From: Nakamurella deserti
GTDB taxonomy: Bacteria > Actinomycetota > Actinomycetes > Mycobacteriales > Nakamurellaceae
Direction: 5' to 3'
Length of the DNA stretch: 64,000 nucleotides
Assembly (NCBI RefSeq): GCF_003260015.1
Contig: NZ_QCXS01000004.1
Location: 248,001-312,000 of the forward strand
A program made the translations under genes and the position numbers. Below, in pieces: positions 34,411 to 43,184 of this stretch (position 1 is the first letter of the stretch; every line of letters begins with the position of its first letter). The notes under the pieces are model-generated. The model did not search any database and had not been told where the DNA came from. It saw nothing but the letters and a program-made list of their open reading frames with translations.

Positions 34411-35579
34411 GACATCTCCCGTCCGCCGCCGGTGCGCCGGTACCAGTCGGCGAGCCTGCCGACCCCGAGGGTGAGCTGCTCCCGCGAGCTCGCGAGGGAC
34501 AGCCGGAGATGACTCGAGGCGGTGTCGCCGAACGCGGTGCCGGGGGCGGTGGCGACCCCGGCGTGCACGAGATGGATGGCGGCCGAGCGGGAATCGACCC
34601 CGTCGGCCAGCGGGACCATCAGGTAGAACGCGCCCGACGGTACCGTGACGGCGATTCCGGCGTCGGCGAGCAGCCCGACGACGAGGTCGCGGCGGGACCG
34701 GTAGGCGGCGAGGGTCTCGGCGACGAATTCCTGGGGGCCCTCCAGCGCCGCCAACGCCTCGGCCTGGGAAGCGGCGGTGACGCAGGACAGCAGCGGCTCC
34801 TGGAGGCGGGCGACGGTGGGCATCAGCCACGCCGGGCCGACCACGTAGCCGATCCGCGAGCCGGTCATCGCGTAGGTCTTGGAGAAGCTGAAGACGCTGA
34901 CCACGTGCTCGGCGGCCAGCGCTGCCGCGTTGGTGTGCGTCCCGTCGAAGACGATCTCGTCGTACACCTCGTCGCTGACCACGGTGACACCGTGCGCGAC
35001 CGCGAGATCCACCAGTGCGGCGATGATCTCGGCGGGGAACACGACGCCGGTGGGGTTGGACGGCGAGTTGACGACCAGGATGCGGGTCCGCGGGGTGATC
35101 AGTGCCGCCAGCTCGGCGAGGTCGGGGACGAAACCGTTTGCCGGGCGCAACGGGTAGTGCACGGCTGCCGCGCCGTAGAGCAGGGCCTGCATCTCGTAGT
35201 TCGGCCACGCCGGGTCCGGGACGAGCACCTCGTCGCCGGGCCGCAGCAGGGCGGCGAACACCGTGGCCAGTCCCTGGACCGCACCCTGGCTGATGACGAC
35301 CAGCTCCGGATCCGCGACCAGGCCGTACCGGGTGTGCAGCCGGTCGGCCAGTGCCGTCCGGAGGGCGGGGATGCCGGCGCTCTGGGTGTACCGGTTGCGC
35401 ACCCGGGCGGCGGCATGGCCGGCCGCCACGATGTGCGCGGGGGTCGCGGCGTCGGGCTCGCCGATCTCCAGCCTGACCACGTCGGGCAGACTGAGGGCGA
35501 GGTTGACGATCTCGCGGATCCCGGAACCCGGGACGGACGCAGCCGCCGGGCTGACGGTTCCCGCCATGGTGACAGTCAC
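34407..35579 (-). CDS. Class I/II PLP aminotransferase
   Basis: A 390-residue fold-type I aminotransferase of the aspartate aminotransferase superfamily. The PLP lysine is in [27 protein letters not shown] and [10 protein letters not shown] mark the PLP pocket, and an Arg near the end (SHLRLSLAS) would bind the substrate carboxylate. GTG 35579 is preferred (AAAGGA upstream); ATG 35567 is an alternative. First gene of an operon with an amino-acid importer, so it likely starts breakdown of the imported compound. Substrate unknown. Confidence 0.88.
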   Translation of the reverse strand: MTVTMAGTVSPAAASVPGSGIREIVNLALSLPDVVRLEIGEPDAATPAHIVAAGHAAARVRNRYTQSAGIPALRTALADRLHTRYGLVADPELVVISQGAVQGLATVFAALLRPGDEVLVPDPAWPNYEMQALLYGAAAVHYPLRPANGFVPDLAELAALITPRTRILVVNSPSNPTGVVFPAEIIAALVDLAVAHGVTVVSDEVYDEIVFDGTHTNAAALAAEHVVSVFSFSKTYAMTGSRIGYVVGPAWLMPTVARLQEPLLSCVTAASQAEALAALEGPQEFVAETLAAYRSRRDLVVGLLADAGIAVTVPSGAFYLMVPLADGVDSRSAAIHLVHAGVATAPGTAFGDTASSHLRLSLASSREQLTLGVGRLADWYRRTGGGREMS

Positions 35580-35720
35580 CGGCTCACCGTCCTTTCGTCG
35601 TGGGGCGATACGTCCACGGTAGGAATGCGGTGTTTCCTGCAAAGTCGGGCCACGTTACGAACTTGCGAACAGAAGGGACTGGCCGAATCCCAGTGAGCAA
35701 TCGAGAGCTACAGTGCGTGA

Positions 35721-36512
35721 GTGACCTTGCACGGAGCACACACAGGACCATCTGGTGAAGGTGGGGCGCGCATCGGCGCCTGGTCCGGGCTGGCCGGCGG
35801 TGGGACCGCCGAGATCCTCGCCCGCTCCGGACCGGACTGGTTGGTCCTCGACGCGCAGCACGGCGCCTACGAGGGCGCCGCGGTTGCGGCCACGCTGCAC
35901 GATCTGGCCGGGATCCCGGTGCCCGTCTGGGTCCGGTTGCCCGACGACAGTGCCGCGGGGATCGGGCGCGTGTTGGATGCCGGTGCGGCGGGTGTCATCG
36001 TGCCGATGGTCGACACTCCACAGCAAGCCGCCCGGATCGCCGCCGCGTGCCGGTACCCGCCGGCGGGAGTCCGCAGCTGGGGGCCGACGACAGCCCTGTA
36101 CGGCCGGTCCACGCCGGCGGCGGACGCCGCCAACAGTCGGGTCCTCTGCGCGGTGATGGTGGAGACCCGCTCGGCTGTCGCCGATGTCACCGCGATCGCC
36201 GCTACCCCGGGGGTCGACATGGTGTTCGTCGGTCCGTTCGACCTGGCCCTGTCGCTGGGGGTCGGGCTCGACGACCTGCTGGCCGATGACGCGGACGACT
36301 CACCGCTGCCGTCGGTGGTGCGGGCCTGCCGGGCCGCCGGCATCCGGGCCGGCGCCTTCGCCGGTGCGGTCGACCGCGGCGGCCGGTTGGCCGGCCTCGG
36401 ATTCACCGACGTCGCCGTGCTCACCGATGCCGGCTTGCTGGCCAGCTCCGCCGAGGCGGAGCTGGCCCGGTGGCGCGGGGGCCCGACCGCTCCCCGTCGC
36501 GCGGCCTACTGA
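35721..36512 (+). CDS. HpcH/HpaI-family aldolase
   Basis: A 263-residue class II (metal-dependent) 2-keto-acid aldolase of the HpcH/HpaI/citrate-lyase-beta fold. The catalytic His is in LDAQHGAYE, the metal ligands Glu in VMVETRSAV and Asp in VGPFDLALSLG. Such enzymes cleave 4-hydroxy-2-oxo acids to pyruvate and an aldehyde. It is divergent from the aminotransferase operon with about 140 bp between starts, consistent with one pathway in which the aminotransferase makes a 2-oxo acid. The GTG start has only a weak ribosome-binding site. Confidence 0.85.
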   Translation: MTLHGAHTGPSGEGGARIGAWSGLAGGGTAEILARSGPDWLVLDAQHGAYEGAAVAATLHDLAGIPVPVWVRLPDDSAAGIGRVLDAGAAGVIVPMVDTPQQAARIAAACRYPPAGVRSWGPTTALYGRSTPAADAANSRVLCAVMVETRSAVADVTAIAATPGVDMVFVGPFDLALSLGVGLDDLLADDADDSPLPSVVRACRAAGIRAGAFAGAVDRGGRLAGLGFTDVAVLTDAGLLASSAEAELARWRGGPTAPRRAAY

Positions 36513-36524
36513 ATTCCCGGCCGG

Positions 36525-36542
36525 GCGGGCGTACTGGCCCGC
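36525..36542. terminator. Terminator-like hairpin after the aldolase gene
   Basis: gcgggc-gtactg-gcccgc forms a 6-bp stem 12 bp after the aldolase stop, in the convergent space before the luciferase-like gene. No T-tract. Confidence 0.4.
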
Positions 36543-36652
36543 TGATGGCCTGTCCGTGCGAGCCGGCCGTCGGGAGACGGCTCGGTGCTCGCCGTGCGTC
36601 CCGTCGCCCCGGAGCGCAGGCGGTCTCGACCGACGTGTCACGGCCGGGACCG

Positions 36653-37558
36653 TCACGGTCGTCGCGCATGGGGCGCGTCATGGGCGGCGGCGCGCAGGAC
36701 ACGACACTCGGCTGCGGGATCGCCGTGTTCCCAATCGGTGTCGATGATGATCTCGTCCACTCCGGCGGTCCCGAGCTCACCCAGGCGGTCGGCGATGTCG
36801 ACGGTCCGGCCGACCGAGGACACCAGACGCAACGCGACGCGGACCGCGGCGGGATCCCGGCCGGCCGCCTCCGCGGCACGCCGAACGGTGGCGATCTCGC
36901 GGGCCAGTGCCACCGGGTCGAGCTCGGGTACCGCTTGCTGGGCCAGCCAGCCGTCGCCCAGCCGTCCCGCGCGTTTCAACGCCGCCGGTGAATGACCGCC
37001 GACGAGGAGTGGGATCGGCCGGGGTGGCGGCAGCATCAGCAGATCCTCGGCCAGCGTGTACTGCCCGCCGTCGTGAGCGGCGGGGCGCCCGGTCCAGCAC
37101 TGCCGCAGCAGACCGATCCACTCCACCATGCGCGGACCCCGGGTGTCGAACGGCATGTCCAGCGCGTCGAACTCCTCCCGGAGCCACCCTGCCCCCACGC
37201 CCAGCGCGAGCCGCCCCGGGGCCAGCGCGTCGATGCTCGCCGCCTGCTTGGCCAGCAGCACCGGATTGCGCTGCGGCAGCACCAGGGCGGCGGTACCGAG
37301 CCGGACCCGACGGGTGACCGCGGCGGCTGCGGCCAGCGCGACGAGTGCTTCGACGTAGGGGGTGTCGGTCGGCCAGGTGGCCCGACCGTCCGGGACGAAC
37401 GGGTAGAACGACGTGATCCGCGTGGGGAAGACGACGTGGTCGGCCACCCAGAGCGAGTCGAACCCGGCCGCCTCGAGGTCGACCGCCAGCGCGGCGATGC
37501 CGCGGTCGATGGCCGTCGTACCGGTGTGGGGCAGCTTCGCACCCAGGGCGATGGTCAT
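36653..37558 (-). CDS. LLM-class F420-dependent oxidoreductase
   Basis: A 301-residue luciferase-like monooxygenase-fold protein, closest by motif to actinobacterial F420-dependent enzymes (AAGFDSLWVADHVVFP, RVRLGTAALVLPQRNP, GRLALGVGAGW, IPLLVGGHSP). It is the third gene of a minus-strand operon with two SDR genes; ATG 37558 overlaps the preceding SDR stop by 4 bp. With two SDRs it suggests stepwise oxidation of a ring or alcohol compound. The substrate is unknown, and FMN rather than F420 use cannot be excluded. Confidence 0.88.
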   Translation of the reverse strand: MTIALGAKLPHTGTTAIDRGIAALAVDLEAAGFDSLWVADHVVFPTRITSFYPFVPDGRATWPTDTPYVEALVALAAAAAVTRRVRLGTAALVLPQRNPVLLAKQAASIDALAPGRLALGVGAGWLREEFDALDMPFDTRGPRMVEWIGLLRQCWTGRPAAHDGGQYTLAEDLLMLPPPRPIPLLVGGHSPAALKRAGRLGDGWLAQQAVPELDPVALAREIATVRRAAEAAGRDPAAVRVALRLVSSVGRTVDIADRLGELGTAGVDEIIIDTDWEHGDPAAECRVLRAAAHDAPHARRP

Positions 37559-38280
37559 CCGGCGGCCAGCCAGCCGCCGTCGACCGGCAGATACGCCCCG
37601 GTGATGTAGGACGCCCGCTCGGACGCGAGGAACGCCACCGCGTCGGCCATCTCCTCCGGTCGGCCGGGCCGGCCGAGCGGGATACGGCGCATCATCGCGG
37701 CCCGCCGGTCCGGATCGCCCAGAGTGCCCGCCGACATGGGCGTGTCGGTGACACCGGGGCCGACGACGTTGACCGTCACCCCGAAGCGAGCCCAGTCCAC
37801 CGCCAGCGATCTGCCCAGCATGAGCACCGATCCTTTGGAGGCCGCGTAGGCGGCCTGACCCGGCAGGGCGATCATCGCGTTCACCGAGCCGATCAGGACG
37901 ATGCGGCCGCCGTCGCCCTGTTCGACGAACCGGCGGCAGGCTGCGGCCGCGACGTCGAACGTGCCGAGCACGTTGACCTCGAGCACCTCCCGCACCGTGT
38001 CGGTTCCGAGCTCGGCCGCCGGCCCGACGCGCTCGATACCGGCACAGGTCACCAGCGTGTCCAGTCGACCGAACCGTTCGACGGTCCGGTCCACCGCCTG
38101 CTGTCCGGCTCCCGCCACCGTGACGTCCATCAGCAGGGCCATCCCACCGACACCTGCCGCCACTTTCTCCGCGGACGCCAGATCCCGGTCCGCGCAGACC
38201 ACCTCGTCGCCGCGGTCCGCCAGTCGACGGGCCACCGCCGCGCCGATCCCGGAACCCGCGCCGGTCACCAGACTGATCAT
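37555..38280 (-). CDS. Short-chain dehydrogenase/reductase
   Basis: A 241-residue classical SDR. The cofactor motif TGAGSGIG, Asp39-type acidic residue (CADRD) pointing to NAD, CAGIE in place of NAG, and the catalytic Ser/Tyr/Lys (IGSVNAM...AYAASKG) are visible. ATG 38280 overlaps the upstream SDR stop by 4 bp; a start 9 bp further upstream would lie inside that gene. Middle gene of the SDR-SDR-LLM operon. Confidence 0.9.
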   Translation of the reverse strand: MISLVTGAGSGIGAAVARRLADRGDEVVCADRDLASAEKVAAGVGGMALLMDVTVAGAGQQAVDRTVERFGRLDTLVTCAGIERVGPAAELGTDTVREVLEVNVLGTFDVAAAACRRFVEQGDGGRIVLIGSVNAMIALPGQAAYAASKGSVLMLGRSLAVDWARFGVTVNVVGPGVTDTPMSAGTLGDPDRRAAMMRRIPLGRPGRPEEMADAVAFLASERASYITGAYLPVDGGWLAAG

Positions 38281-39029
38281 GTCAACCACCCTCCGTCCAC
38301 CACCAGCACATGTCCCACCACGTACGACGCGTCCGCTGAGCTCAGGAAGGCCACCGCGTGCGCGACCTCGTCGGTGGTGCCCAAACGGCCCGCCGGGATC
38401 CGGGAGCCGGACAGGGCCGCGGTGCCGGCCTCGCCGAGCAGCCCGCGCATCAGCGGGGTGTCCATCGTCCCCGGGGCGACGCCGTTCACCCGCACGCCCG
38501 TCGGCGCCAGCTCACGGGCGGCGGCGGCGGTCATCATCCGCAGCGCCGCCTTGGAGGTGTCGTAGGCGACCATCGGCGAGCTGGACGCGGTGAACGACGA
38601 CGTGGAACAGATGTTGACGATGCTGCCGCTCCCCCGGGGGACCATCCGCCGTGCGGCCGCCCGCAGTACCACGTAGGCGCCCCGCACGTTGACCGCGAAG
38701 ATCCGGTCGACCTCCTCGATGCCGGTCGTGAGCAAGGGGGTCGTGGCCGCGATCCCGGCGTTGTTGACGACGGTGCCGAGCGGACGGCGAGCGTCGACCT
38801 CCGCGATGGCCGCCTCCACCGCGGCGGTGTCGACGACGTCGAGGACGAGCGGCTCCGCCGAACCGCCGCCACCCACGATGTCGTCCGCGGTGGCCGCGGC
38901 TGCAGGCGCGTCGCGGTCGGCGACGACGACGTGGTCCCCGCGCTCTGCCAGCCGACGGCAGATCGCGCGCCCGAGTCCGCTGCCACCCCCCGTCACCAGT
39001 GCAGCGTGAGGATATCCGTCGGTTTCCAT
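38277..39029 (-). CDS. Short-chain dehydrogenase/reductase
   Basis: A 250-residue classical SDR with TGGGSGLG, NNAG and the catalytic ICSTSS...AYDTSKA, plus VADRD suggesting NAD. It shares the fold but only moderate similarity with the next gene. ATG 39029 lacks a clear Shine-Dalgarno box and lies in an AT-rich patch, so the mRNA may be leaderless. First gene of the operon and divergent from the LLM-LLM-Lrp operon. Confidence 0.88.
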   Translation of the reverse strand: METDGYPHAALVTGGGSGLGRAICRRLAERGDHVVVADRDAPAAAATADDIVGGGGSAEPLVLDVVDTAAVEAAIAEVDARRPLGTVVNNAGIAATTPLLTTGIEEVDRIFAVNVRGAYVVLRAAARRMVPRGSGSIVNICSTSSFTASSSPMVAYDTSKAALRMMTAAAARELAPTGVRVNGVAPGTMDTPLMRGLLGEAGTAALSGSRIPAGRLGTTDEVAHAVAFLSSADASYVVGHVLVVDGGWLT

Positions 39030-39166
39030 ATGAAAATGGAACACGATGAATACTGCGCGGATGTTAAGCCGATGACACATCCGGTCGCTCATCTGAAACA
39101 CGGCCGACCTACCGTCGAGCTGTCCGGCCACACGGGGCCGGCGCTCGGGACGAAGAGGAGCTGTCG

Positions 39167-40141
39167 ATGGAGTTCGGCGCCGGTCTGTTCTGTCTGCAGT
39201 CCACCGCGATGGCCCCCCGCCATCCGACGCTCCCCTACCGCGAACTGATGACGGACGCACGCCTGCTGGAGGAGCTGGGCTACCGCAGCATGTGGCTCTC
39301 GGAGCACCACTTCTTCTACGACGGTTACTGTCCGGCGTTGCTGCCGGTGGCGTCGGCGGCGTTGTCGGTGACGAATCGTCTGCGGGTCGGTACCGGGATG
39401 ATGCTGCTGCCGTTGCAGGACGCGGAACGGGTCGCCGGTACGGCCGCCGACATCGCGTCCCGGTCCGGTGGCCGGCTCGACGTCGGCGTGGGCCTGGGCT
39501 ACCGCGACGTCGAGTTCGACGGCAAGGGCGTGCCGCCTGCGCAACGCGTCGCCCGGCACTCGGCGGGAGTGGCCGCGCTGCAGCGCATCGCGGTACCCGC
39601 CGGCGCGGCGATCTGGGCGGGTTCAGCGACGCCGAAGGGCGTGGCACGGGCCGGTGCGCGAGGACACGGGGTGCTGCTGTCGGGAGCGAACCCGGTGTCG
39701 CTGGTGCGCGAGCTGGCCTCGGCCCACCGGCAGGGCTGGGAGGACGCCGGCCGACCCGGCGGCGTCCGGCCGAAGGTCGCCGCACTCCGCAACGTCTGGC
39801 TCACCGACGATCCGACCGAACGCGCCGCCGCACTCGACTGGCAGCGCGCCAGTTACGTGCTCTACGCGGGGCTGGGCTGGAGCGTCGCACAGCAGGGATC
39901 CACCCAGGCGATGGATTTCCGCGTGGATGCCGACGCGGCCGTTGCCCAGGCCGTGGCGACCACCATCGTCGGTCCGCCCGGCGCCGTCATCGAGGGCCTG
40001 CAGGAGGTCGCGGAAGCAGGCGTCGACGACGTCGTCTTCCGCGTCATCATCGAGGGCGCACCCTCGGCCGCGATCCGCCGGGTGCTCACCCGGCTCGCGG
40101 ACGAGGTCATCCCGGCTCTGGACACGGTGGTGGCGGCATGA
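39167..40141 (+). CDS. LLM-class flavin-dependent oxidoreductase
   Basis: A 324-residue luciferase-like oxidoreductase (LEELGYRSMWLSEHHFF, RLRVGTGMMLLPLQDAER, GRLDVGVGLGYRDVEFD). ATG 39167 is preceded by AGAGGAG. The EHHF motif and length fit bacterial luciferase/alkanal monooxygenase-like enzymes that use reduced FMN. It opens a three-gene operon, overlapping the next gene by 4 bp. The divergent SDR operon probably belongs to the same pathway. Confidence 0.87.
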   Translation: MEFGAGLFCLQSTAMAPRHPTLPYRELMTDARLLEELGYRSMWLSEHHFFYDGYCPALLPVASAALSVTNRLRVGTGMMLLPLQDAERVAGTAADIASRSGGRLDVGVGLGYRDVEFDGKGVPPAQRVARHSAGVAALQRIAVPAGAAIWAGSATPKGVARAGARGHGVLLSGANPVSLVRELASAHRQGWEDAGRPGGVRPKVAALRNVWLTDDPTERAAALDWQRASYVLYAGLGWSVAQQGSTQAMDFRVDADAAVAQAVATTIVGPPGAVIEGLQEVAEAGVDDVVFRVIIEGAPSAAIRRVLTRLADEVIPALDTVVAA

Positions 40142-40914
40142 GGATCGGGACGTGGTTGACCGGTGACCGGGCGGACGACCCGGCCTGGGTGACCGCCGCC
40201 GAGCGGTCGGGGGCTTTCGGGGTGCTGGCCGACCCGGCCGGTCCGGACGGCGCCCGGATCGCCCGGGCGGCCGAGATCGCCGCCCGTACGGTCGATCCGC
40301 GGGTCGTCGTGCGGGTCGTACTCGGTGTCGAGCATCCGGTGACGTTGGCCGAGGAGGTCGCGGTGCTGGATCACCTGTCCGCCGGCCGGGTGGTGTGCGT
40401 GGTCGACACCGGAGCGCTGGACGCGTCGGCGGCCCTGGAGGATCTGACCCTGCTGCGGCTGAGCTGGTCGGCCCGGTTCTTCCGGCACGACGGGGCGCGT
40501 TGGACGGTGCCGAGCGGATTGCTCGGCGACGGGTTGCCGACGACCGTCTCGGTGACGCCGAAGCCCGCCCAGCTCGACATCCCGGTGTGGCTGGACGGTG
40601 CCGTCGCCGCCCCACTCGCCGTGTCGACCGGCCTACCGGCAGTGGCCCACGTCCTCGGCGACGTGGACCCAGCGGCTCAGGTGCAACCCGCGGCGGCGAC
40701 CCTGTCCGGGGACCTCGAGGCCGACCGGCGACTGGTGGGCGCGTGGGCGGCCGCCGCTGCCACCCATCTGCTGGTCGCGCCGGCGGCCGCCGCCGCGCCG
40801 GACAGCCTGCCGGACGTGGTGGCGCGATACTTGCAGCCCGAAGTCGGCATGCCGTCGTTCCCGCGGATCATGGCCGAGTCTGCACCGCCACACACCTGGA
40901 CGCCGCCCGTATGA
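40138..40914 (+). CDS. Short luciferase-like protein, possible LLM partner subunit
   Basis: A 258-residue protein with the LLM fold signatures VEHPVTLAEEVAVLDHLSAGR but missing the N-terminal active-site His region and about 70 residues of a full LLM enzyme. It is coupled to the preceding LLM gene by a 4-bp overlap. Bacterial luciferase pairs a catalytic alpha with a shortened beta subunit, and a similar partnership is plausible. It might instead be an independent, diverged enzyme. Confidence 0.75.
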   Translation: MRIGTWLTGDRADDPAWVTAAERSGAFGVLADPAGPDGARIARAAEIAARTVDPRVVVRVVLGVEHPVTLAEEVAVLDHLSAGRVVCVVDTGALDASAALEDLTLLRLSWSARFFRHDGARWTVPSGLLGDGLPTTVSVTPKPAQLDIPVWLDGAVAAPLAVSTGLPAVAHVLGDVDPAAQVQPAAATLSGDLEADRRLVGAWAAAAATHLLVAPAAAAAPDSLPDVVARYLQPEVGMPSFPRIMAESAPPHTWTPPV

Positions 40915-41519
40915 GCACCCGCCGACCCGACTCCGAGCCCGCGGACGCCGATGCGCCGCCGCCGCGGGCCCGAACCGCCCGCGGCTCGATGGCCGGTCTC
41001 GCCGGCGCCATCGAGCGGCAACGACCTGCCGTGCCACTGGACGCCATCGACCGCGACCTGATCCGCCGGATGGCCAAGGACCCCCGCTCGTCACAGCGCC
41101 AACTCGCGCGGGAGGTGAACATGAGCGGCCCGGCGGTGGGAGAGCGTATCGCCCGGCTCGAGCGACTGGGGGTCATCCGCGGGTACACCGTCAGCATCGA
41201 CTGGGCGGCCCTGGGCTATCCGGTGCTGGTGTACATCCCGATGAGCATCGCCCCCGGCGCCGACCTGTCGCAGATCCTCGAGGAGCTCAAGGCCATCGAA
41301 GAGCTGGAGGAGCTGGTCGCGGTCACCGGCACCTACGACCTGCTCGGCCGGCTCCGCCTGCGTGACCACGCCCACCTGCAGATGGTGCTGCTCGAGAAGG
41401 TCTGGCCGATCTACGGTCTGCAACGCATCGAGACGTTCCTCAGCCTCGGTGAGGTCAGTCGACCCGGCGTGCTGGACGACCTGCTGACCGCCGGCGAGCG
41501 TCCCCCACCGTCGGCCTGA
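40911..41519 (+). CDS. Lrp/AsnC-family transcriptional regulator
   Basis: A 202-residue Lrp/AsnC regulator with a 40-residue Pro/Arg/Ala N-terminal extension. The helix-turn-helix is LDAIDRDLIRRMAKDPRSSQ... with GPAVGERIARLERLGVI, and a RAM ligand-binding domain follows. ATG 40911 overlaps the preceding stop by 4 bp. It likely senses an amino acid and regulates its own operon and the divergent SDR operon. Confidence 0.9.
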   Translation: MSTRRPDSEPADADAPPPRARTARGSMAGLAGAIERQRPAVPLDAIDRDLIRRMAKDPRSSQRQLAREVNMSGPAVGERIARLERLGVIRGYTVSIDWAALGYPVLVYIPMSIAPGADLSQILEELKAIEELEELVAVTGTYDLLGRLRLRDHAHLQMVLLEKVWPIYGLQRIETFLSLGEVSRPGVLDDLLTAGERPPPSA

Positions 41520-41527
41520 TCCCCGGT

Positions 41528-41557
41528 GCGCCGGCATCCACCGGCCGACGCCGGCGC
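41528..41557. terminator. Hairpin between convergent genes
   Basis: gcgccggc (41528-41535) is the exact reverse complement of gccggcgc (41550-41557), an 8-bp stem with a 14-nt loop, 8 bp after the Lrp stop. No T-tract. Confidence 0.45.
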
Positions 41558-41610
41558 GCGGGAAGGCACGTGCGGACCGACGCCGGGTGCGGTGCCGACG
41601 GCGGTGATGC

Positions 41611-42882
41611 TCAGGCGACGCCCACCAGCGGCTGGGGGGATGCCGGGGCACGTCGATGGCGGATGACGCCGGCGAGGTGGGCGGCGTCGCGGGCGATGCC
41701 CGCGAACCGGCCGGATCCCCAGGTGTGCAGCCAGGGCAGCCCCAGGAAGTACAGGCCGGGCACCGCGGTGACGCCGCGGTGGTGGCGTGGATGTCCGGAT
41801 CCGTCGAAGGCCGGCAGGTTGACCCACCGGTAGTCGGCCCGGTAGCCCATCGACCAGATGACCGAGGTGATTCCGGCCGCGGCGAGATCGAGCGATCCGG
41901 GTTCGATCTTCGGTGCCCAGACCGGGGTGTAGCGGGGCTCGGTGGGGGCGTTGATGCCGTTCCGGGCGATCCAGGCGTCGATCGCGTCCTTGATGCCCTC
42001 CATCACCGCATCCGCCCGGTCCAGGCTCGCGCCCAGGGTGGGCGCGAAGGTCGCAGTGCCGTCCCGGATGTCGGTCATCCGACCGTAGAGGGCGACACCG
42101 CGGGTGGCGAAGTCGCGCAGATCGATGTCCCGGCCGCCGTCGCGTCCGGTGACATAGTGGTTGGTCTTGTCCCGCTGGGCGAGACCCTCGGGGTGGTCCT
42201 CGACCGGTCGGTCGTAGTGACCCATGTCGTGCAGCCAGGCGACGCAGTCCCGACCGCGGTAGAACCGCGCCACCCGCGGAGCGCTCCCGACCGCCAGATG
42301 GACCTGCCGGCCTTCCAGCATCAGGTCCTCGGCGATCTGGGCACCTGACTGGCCGGTGCCGACGACGAGGACCGCGCCGGCGGGCAGCAGGCCGGCGTTG
42401 CGGTACCGGCTGGAGTGCAGTTGGTGGAGGCTCGGGTCCAGCCGCTCGGCGATCCGCGGTACGACGGCTTCGTGGTAGCCGCCGGTGGCGATCACCACCC
42501 GTTCACAGGTCAGCGGCCCGTCGGAGGTGCTGAGCAGGAAGCCGCCGCCGGGCCGCTCGGCGAGGCTCGTCACCGCGACGTGCTCGCGGACCGGCGGGGC
42601 GAAGCCCTCGGCGTACCGGAGCAGGAACGTGTGTACGTCGTCGCGCACCATGAACCCGTCGGGGTCGGGACCGTCGTAGGCGTGACCCGGGAGCCGACAC
42701 TGCCAGTTGGGGGTGACCAGCGTGAAGTTGTCCCACCGGCCGGAGCGCCATTCGTGGCCGATGGTCTCCCGCTCGAGAACCACGTGGTCCACGCCGTCCT
42801 GCGTGAGGTGCCAGCTGATCGACAGTCCCGCCTGGCCGCCGCCGATGACGACGACGTCGGTGTGCTCGACCGTTCCGGTCAC
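41611..42882 (-). CDS. MSMEG_0569-family flavoprotein (NitH-like)
   Basis: A 423-residue flavin-containing monooxygenase-like oxidoreductase. It has an FAD motif VVIGGGQAGLSISWHL, an NADPH motif VVGTGQSGAQIAEDL and a C-terminal SMGYRADYRWV segment. In Nit1C clusters this is the flavoprotein that ends the operon, as here; its GTG start overlaps the MSMEG_0570-type gene by 4 bp (GTGA). It could hydroxylate an intermediate made by the nitrilase and radical SAM steps; the chemistry is unknown. Confidence 0.88.
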   Translation of the reverse strand: MTGTVEHTDVVVIGGGQAGLSISWHLTQDGVDHVVLERETIGHEWRSGRWDNFTLVTPNWQCRLPGHAYDGPDPDGFMVRDDVHTFLLRYAEGFAPPVREHVAVTSLAERPGGGFLLSTSDGPLTCERVVIATGGYHEAVVPRIAERLDPSLHQLHSSRYRNAGLLPAGAVLVVGTGQSGAQIAEDLMLEGRQVHLAVGSAPRVARFYRGRDCVAWLHDMGHYDRPVEDHPEGLAQRDKTNHYVTGRDGGRDIDLRDFATRGVALYGRMTDIRDGTATFAPTLGASLDRADAVMEGIKDAIDAWIARNGINAPTEPRYTPVWAPKIEPGSLDLAAAGITSVIWSMGYRADYRWVNLPAFDGSGHPRHHRGVTAVPGLYFLGLPWLHTWGSGRFAGIARDAAHLAGVIRHRRAPASPQPLVGVA

Positions 42883-43184
42883 CGGGTCACCGCCGGCAGC
42901 GCAGGCTTCATCGCCACGACCGTCACCATCGCACTCGCGTCGGCGAAGTGCGCCGCGCGGCGTTCGATGTCGTCGAGGGTCGCCATCGCCGAGGTGCAGG
43001 CGAAGCCGTACCTCGACCGGACACGCTCGGACGCCTCGTGCAGGGCCGCCCGTGAGCGGGCGACGAAGTCGGCCACGGCGTAGTCGGTTCCCGCGGTCAG
43101 GTGGTCGTGCATCACCAGCGACGGGGAATAGCAGTCCTGCAGCCGGCCGTCAGGCCACCGGACCTGCACGTTCATCTCAGGCAT
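42879..43184 (-). CDS. MSMEG_0570-family small nitrogen-starvation protein
   Basis: A 101-residue protein conserved in Nit1C clusters (NitG-like). It begins MPEMNVQVRWPDGRLQDCYSP and contains the family's YFVADF-like DYAVADFVARSR and a central SERVRSRYGFACTSA. No known domain or catalytic motif. ATG 43184 overlaps the nitrilase 3' end by 8 bp. Function unknown; coupling suggests a fixed ratio to the nitrilase. Confidence 0.85.
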   Translation of the reverse strand: MPEMNVQVRWPDGRLQDCYSPSLVMHDHLTAGTDYAVADFVARSRAALHEASERVRSRYGFACTSAMATLDDIERRAAHFADASAMVTVVAMKPALPAVTR

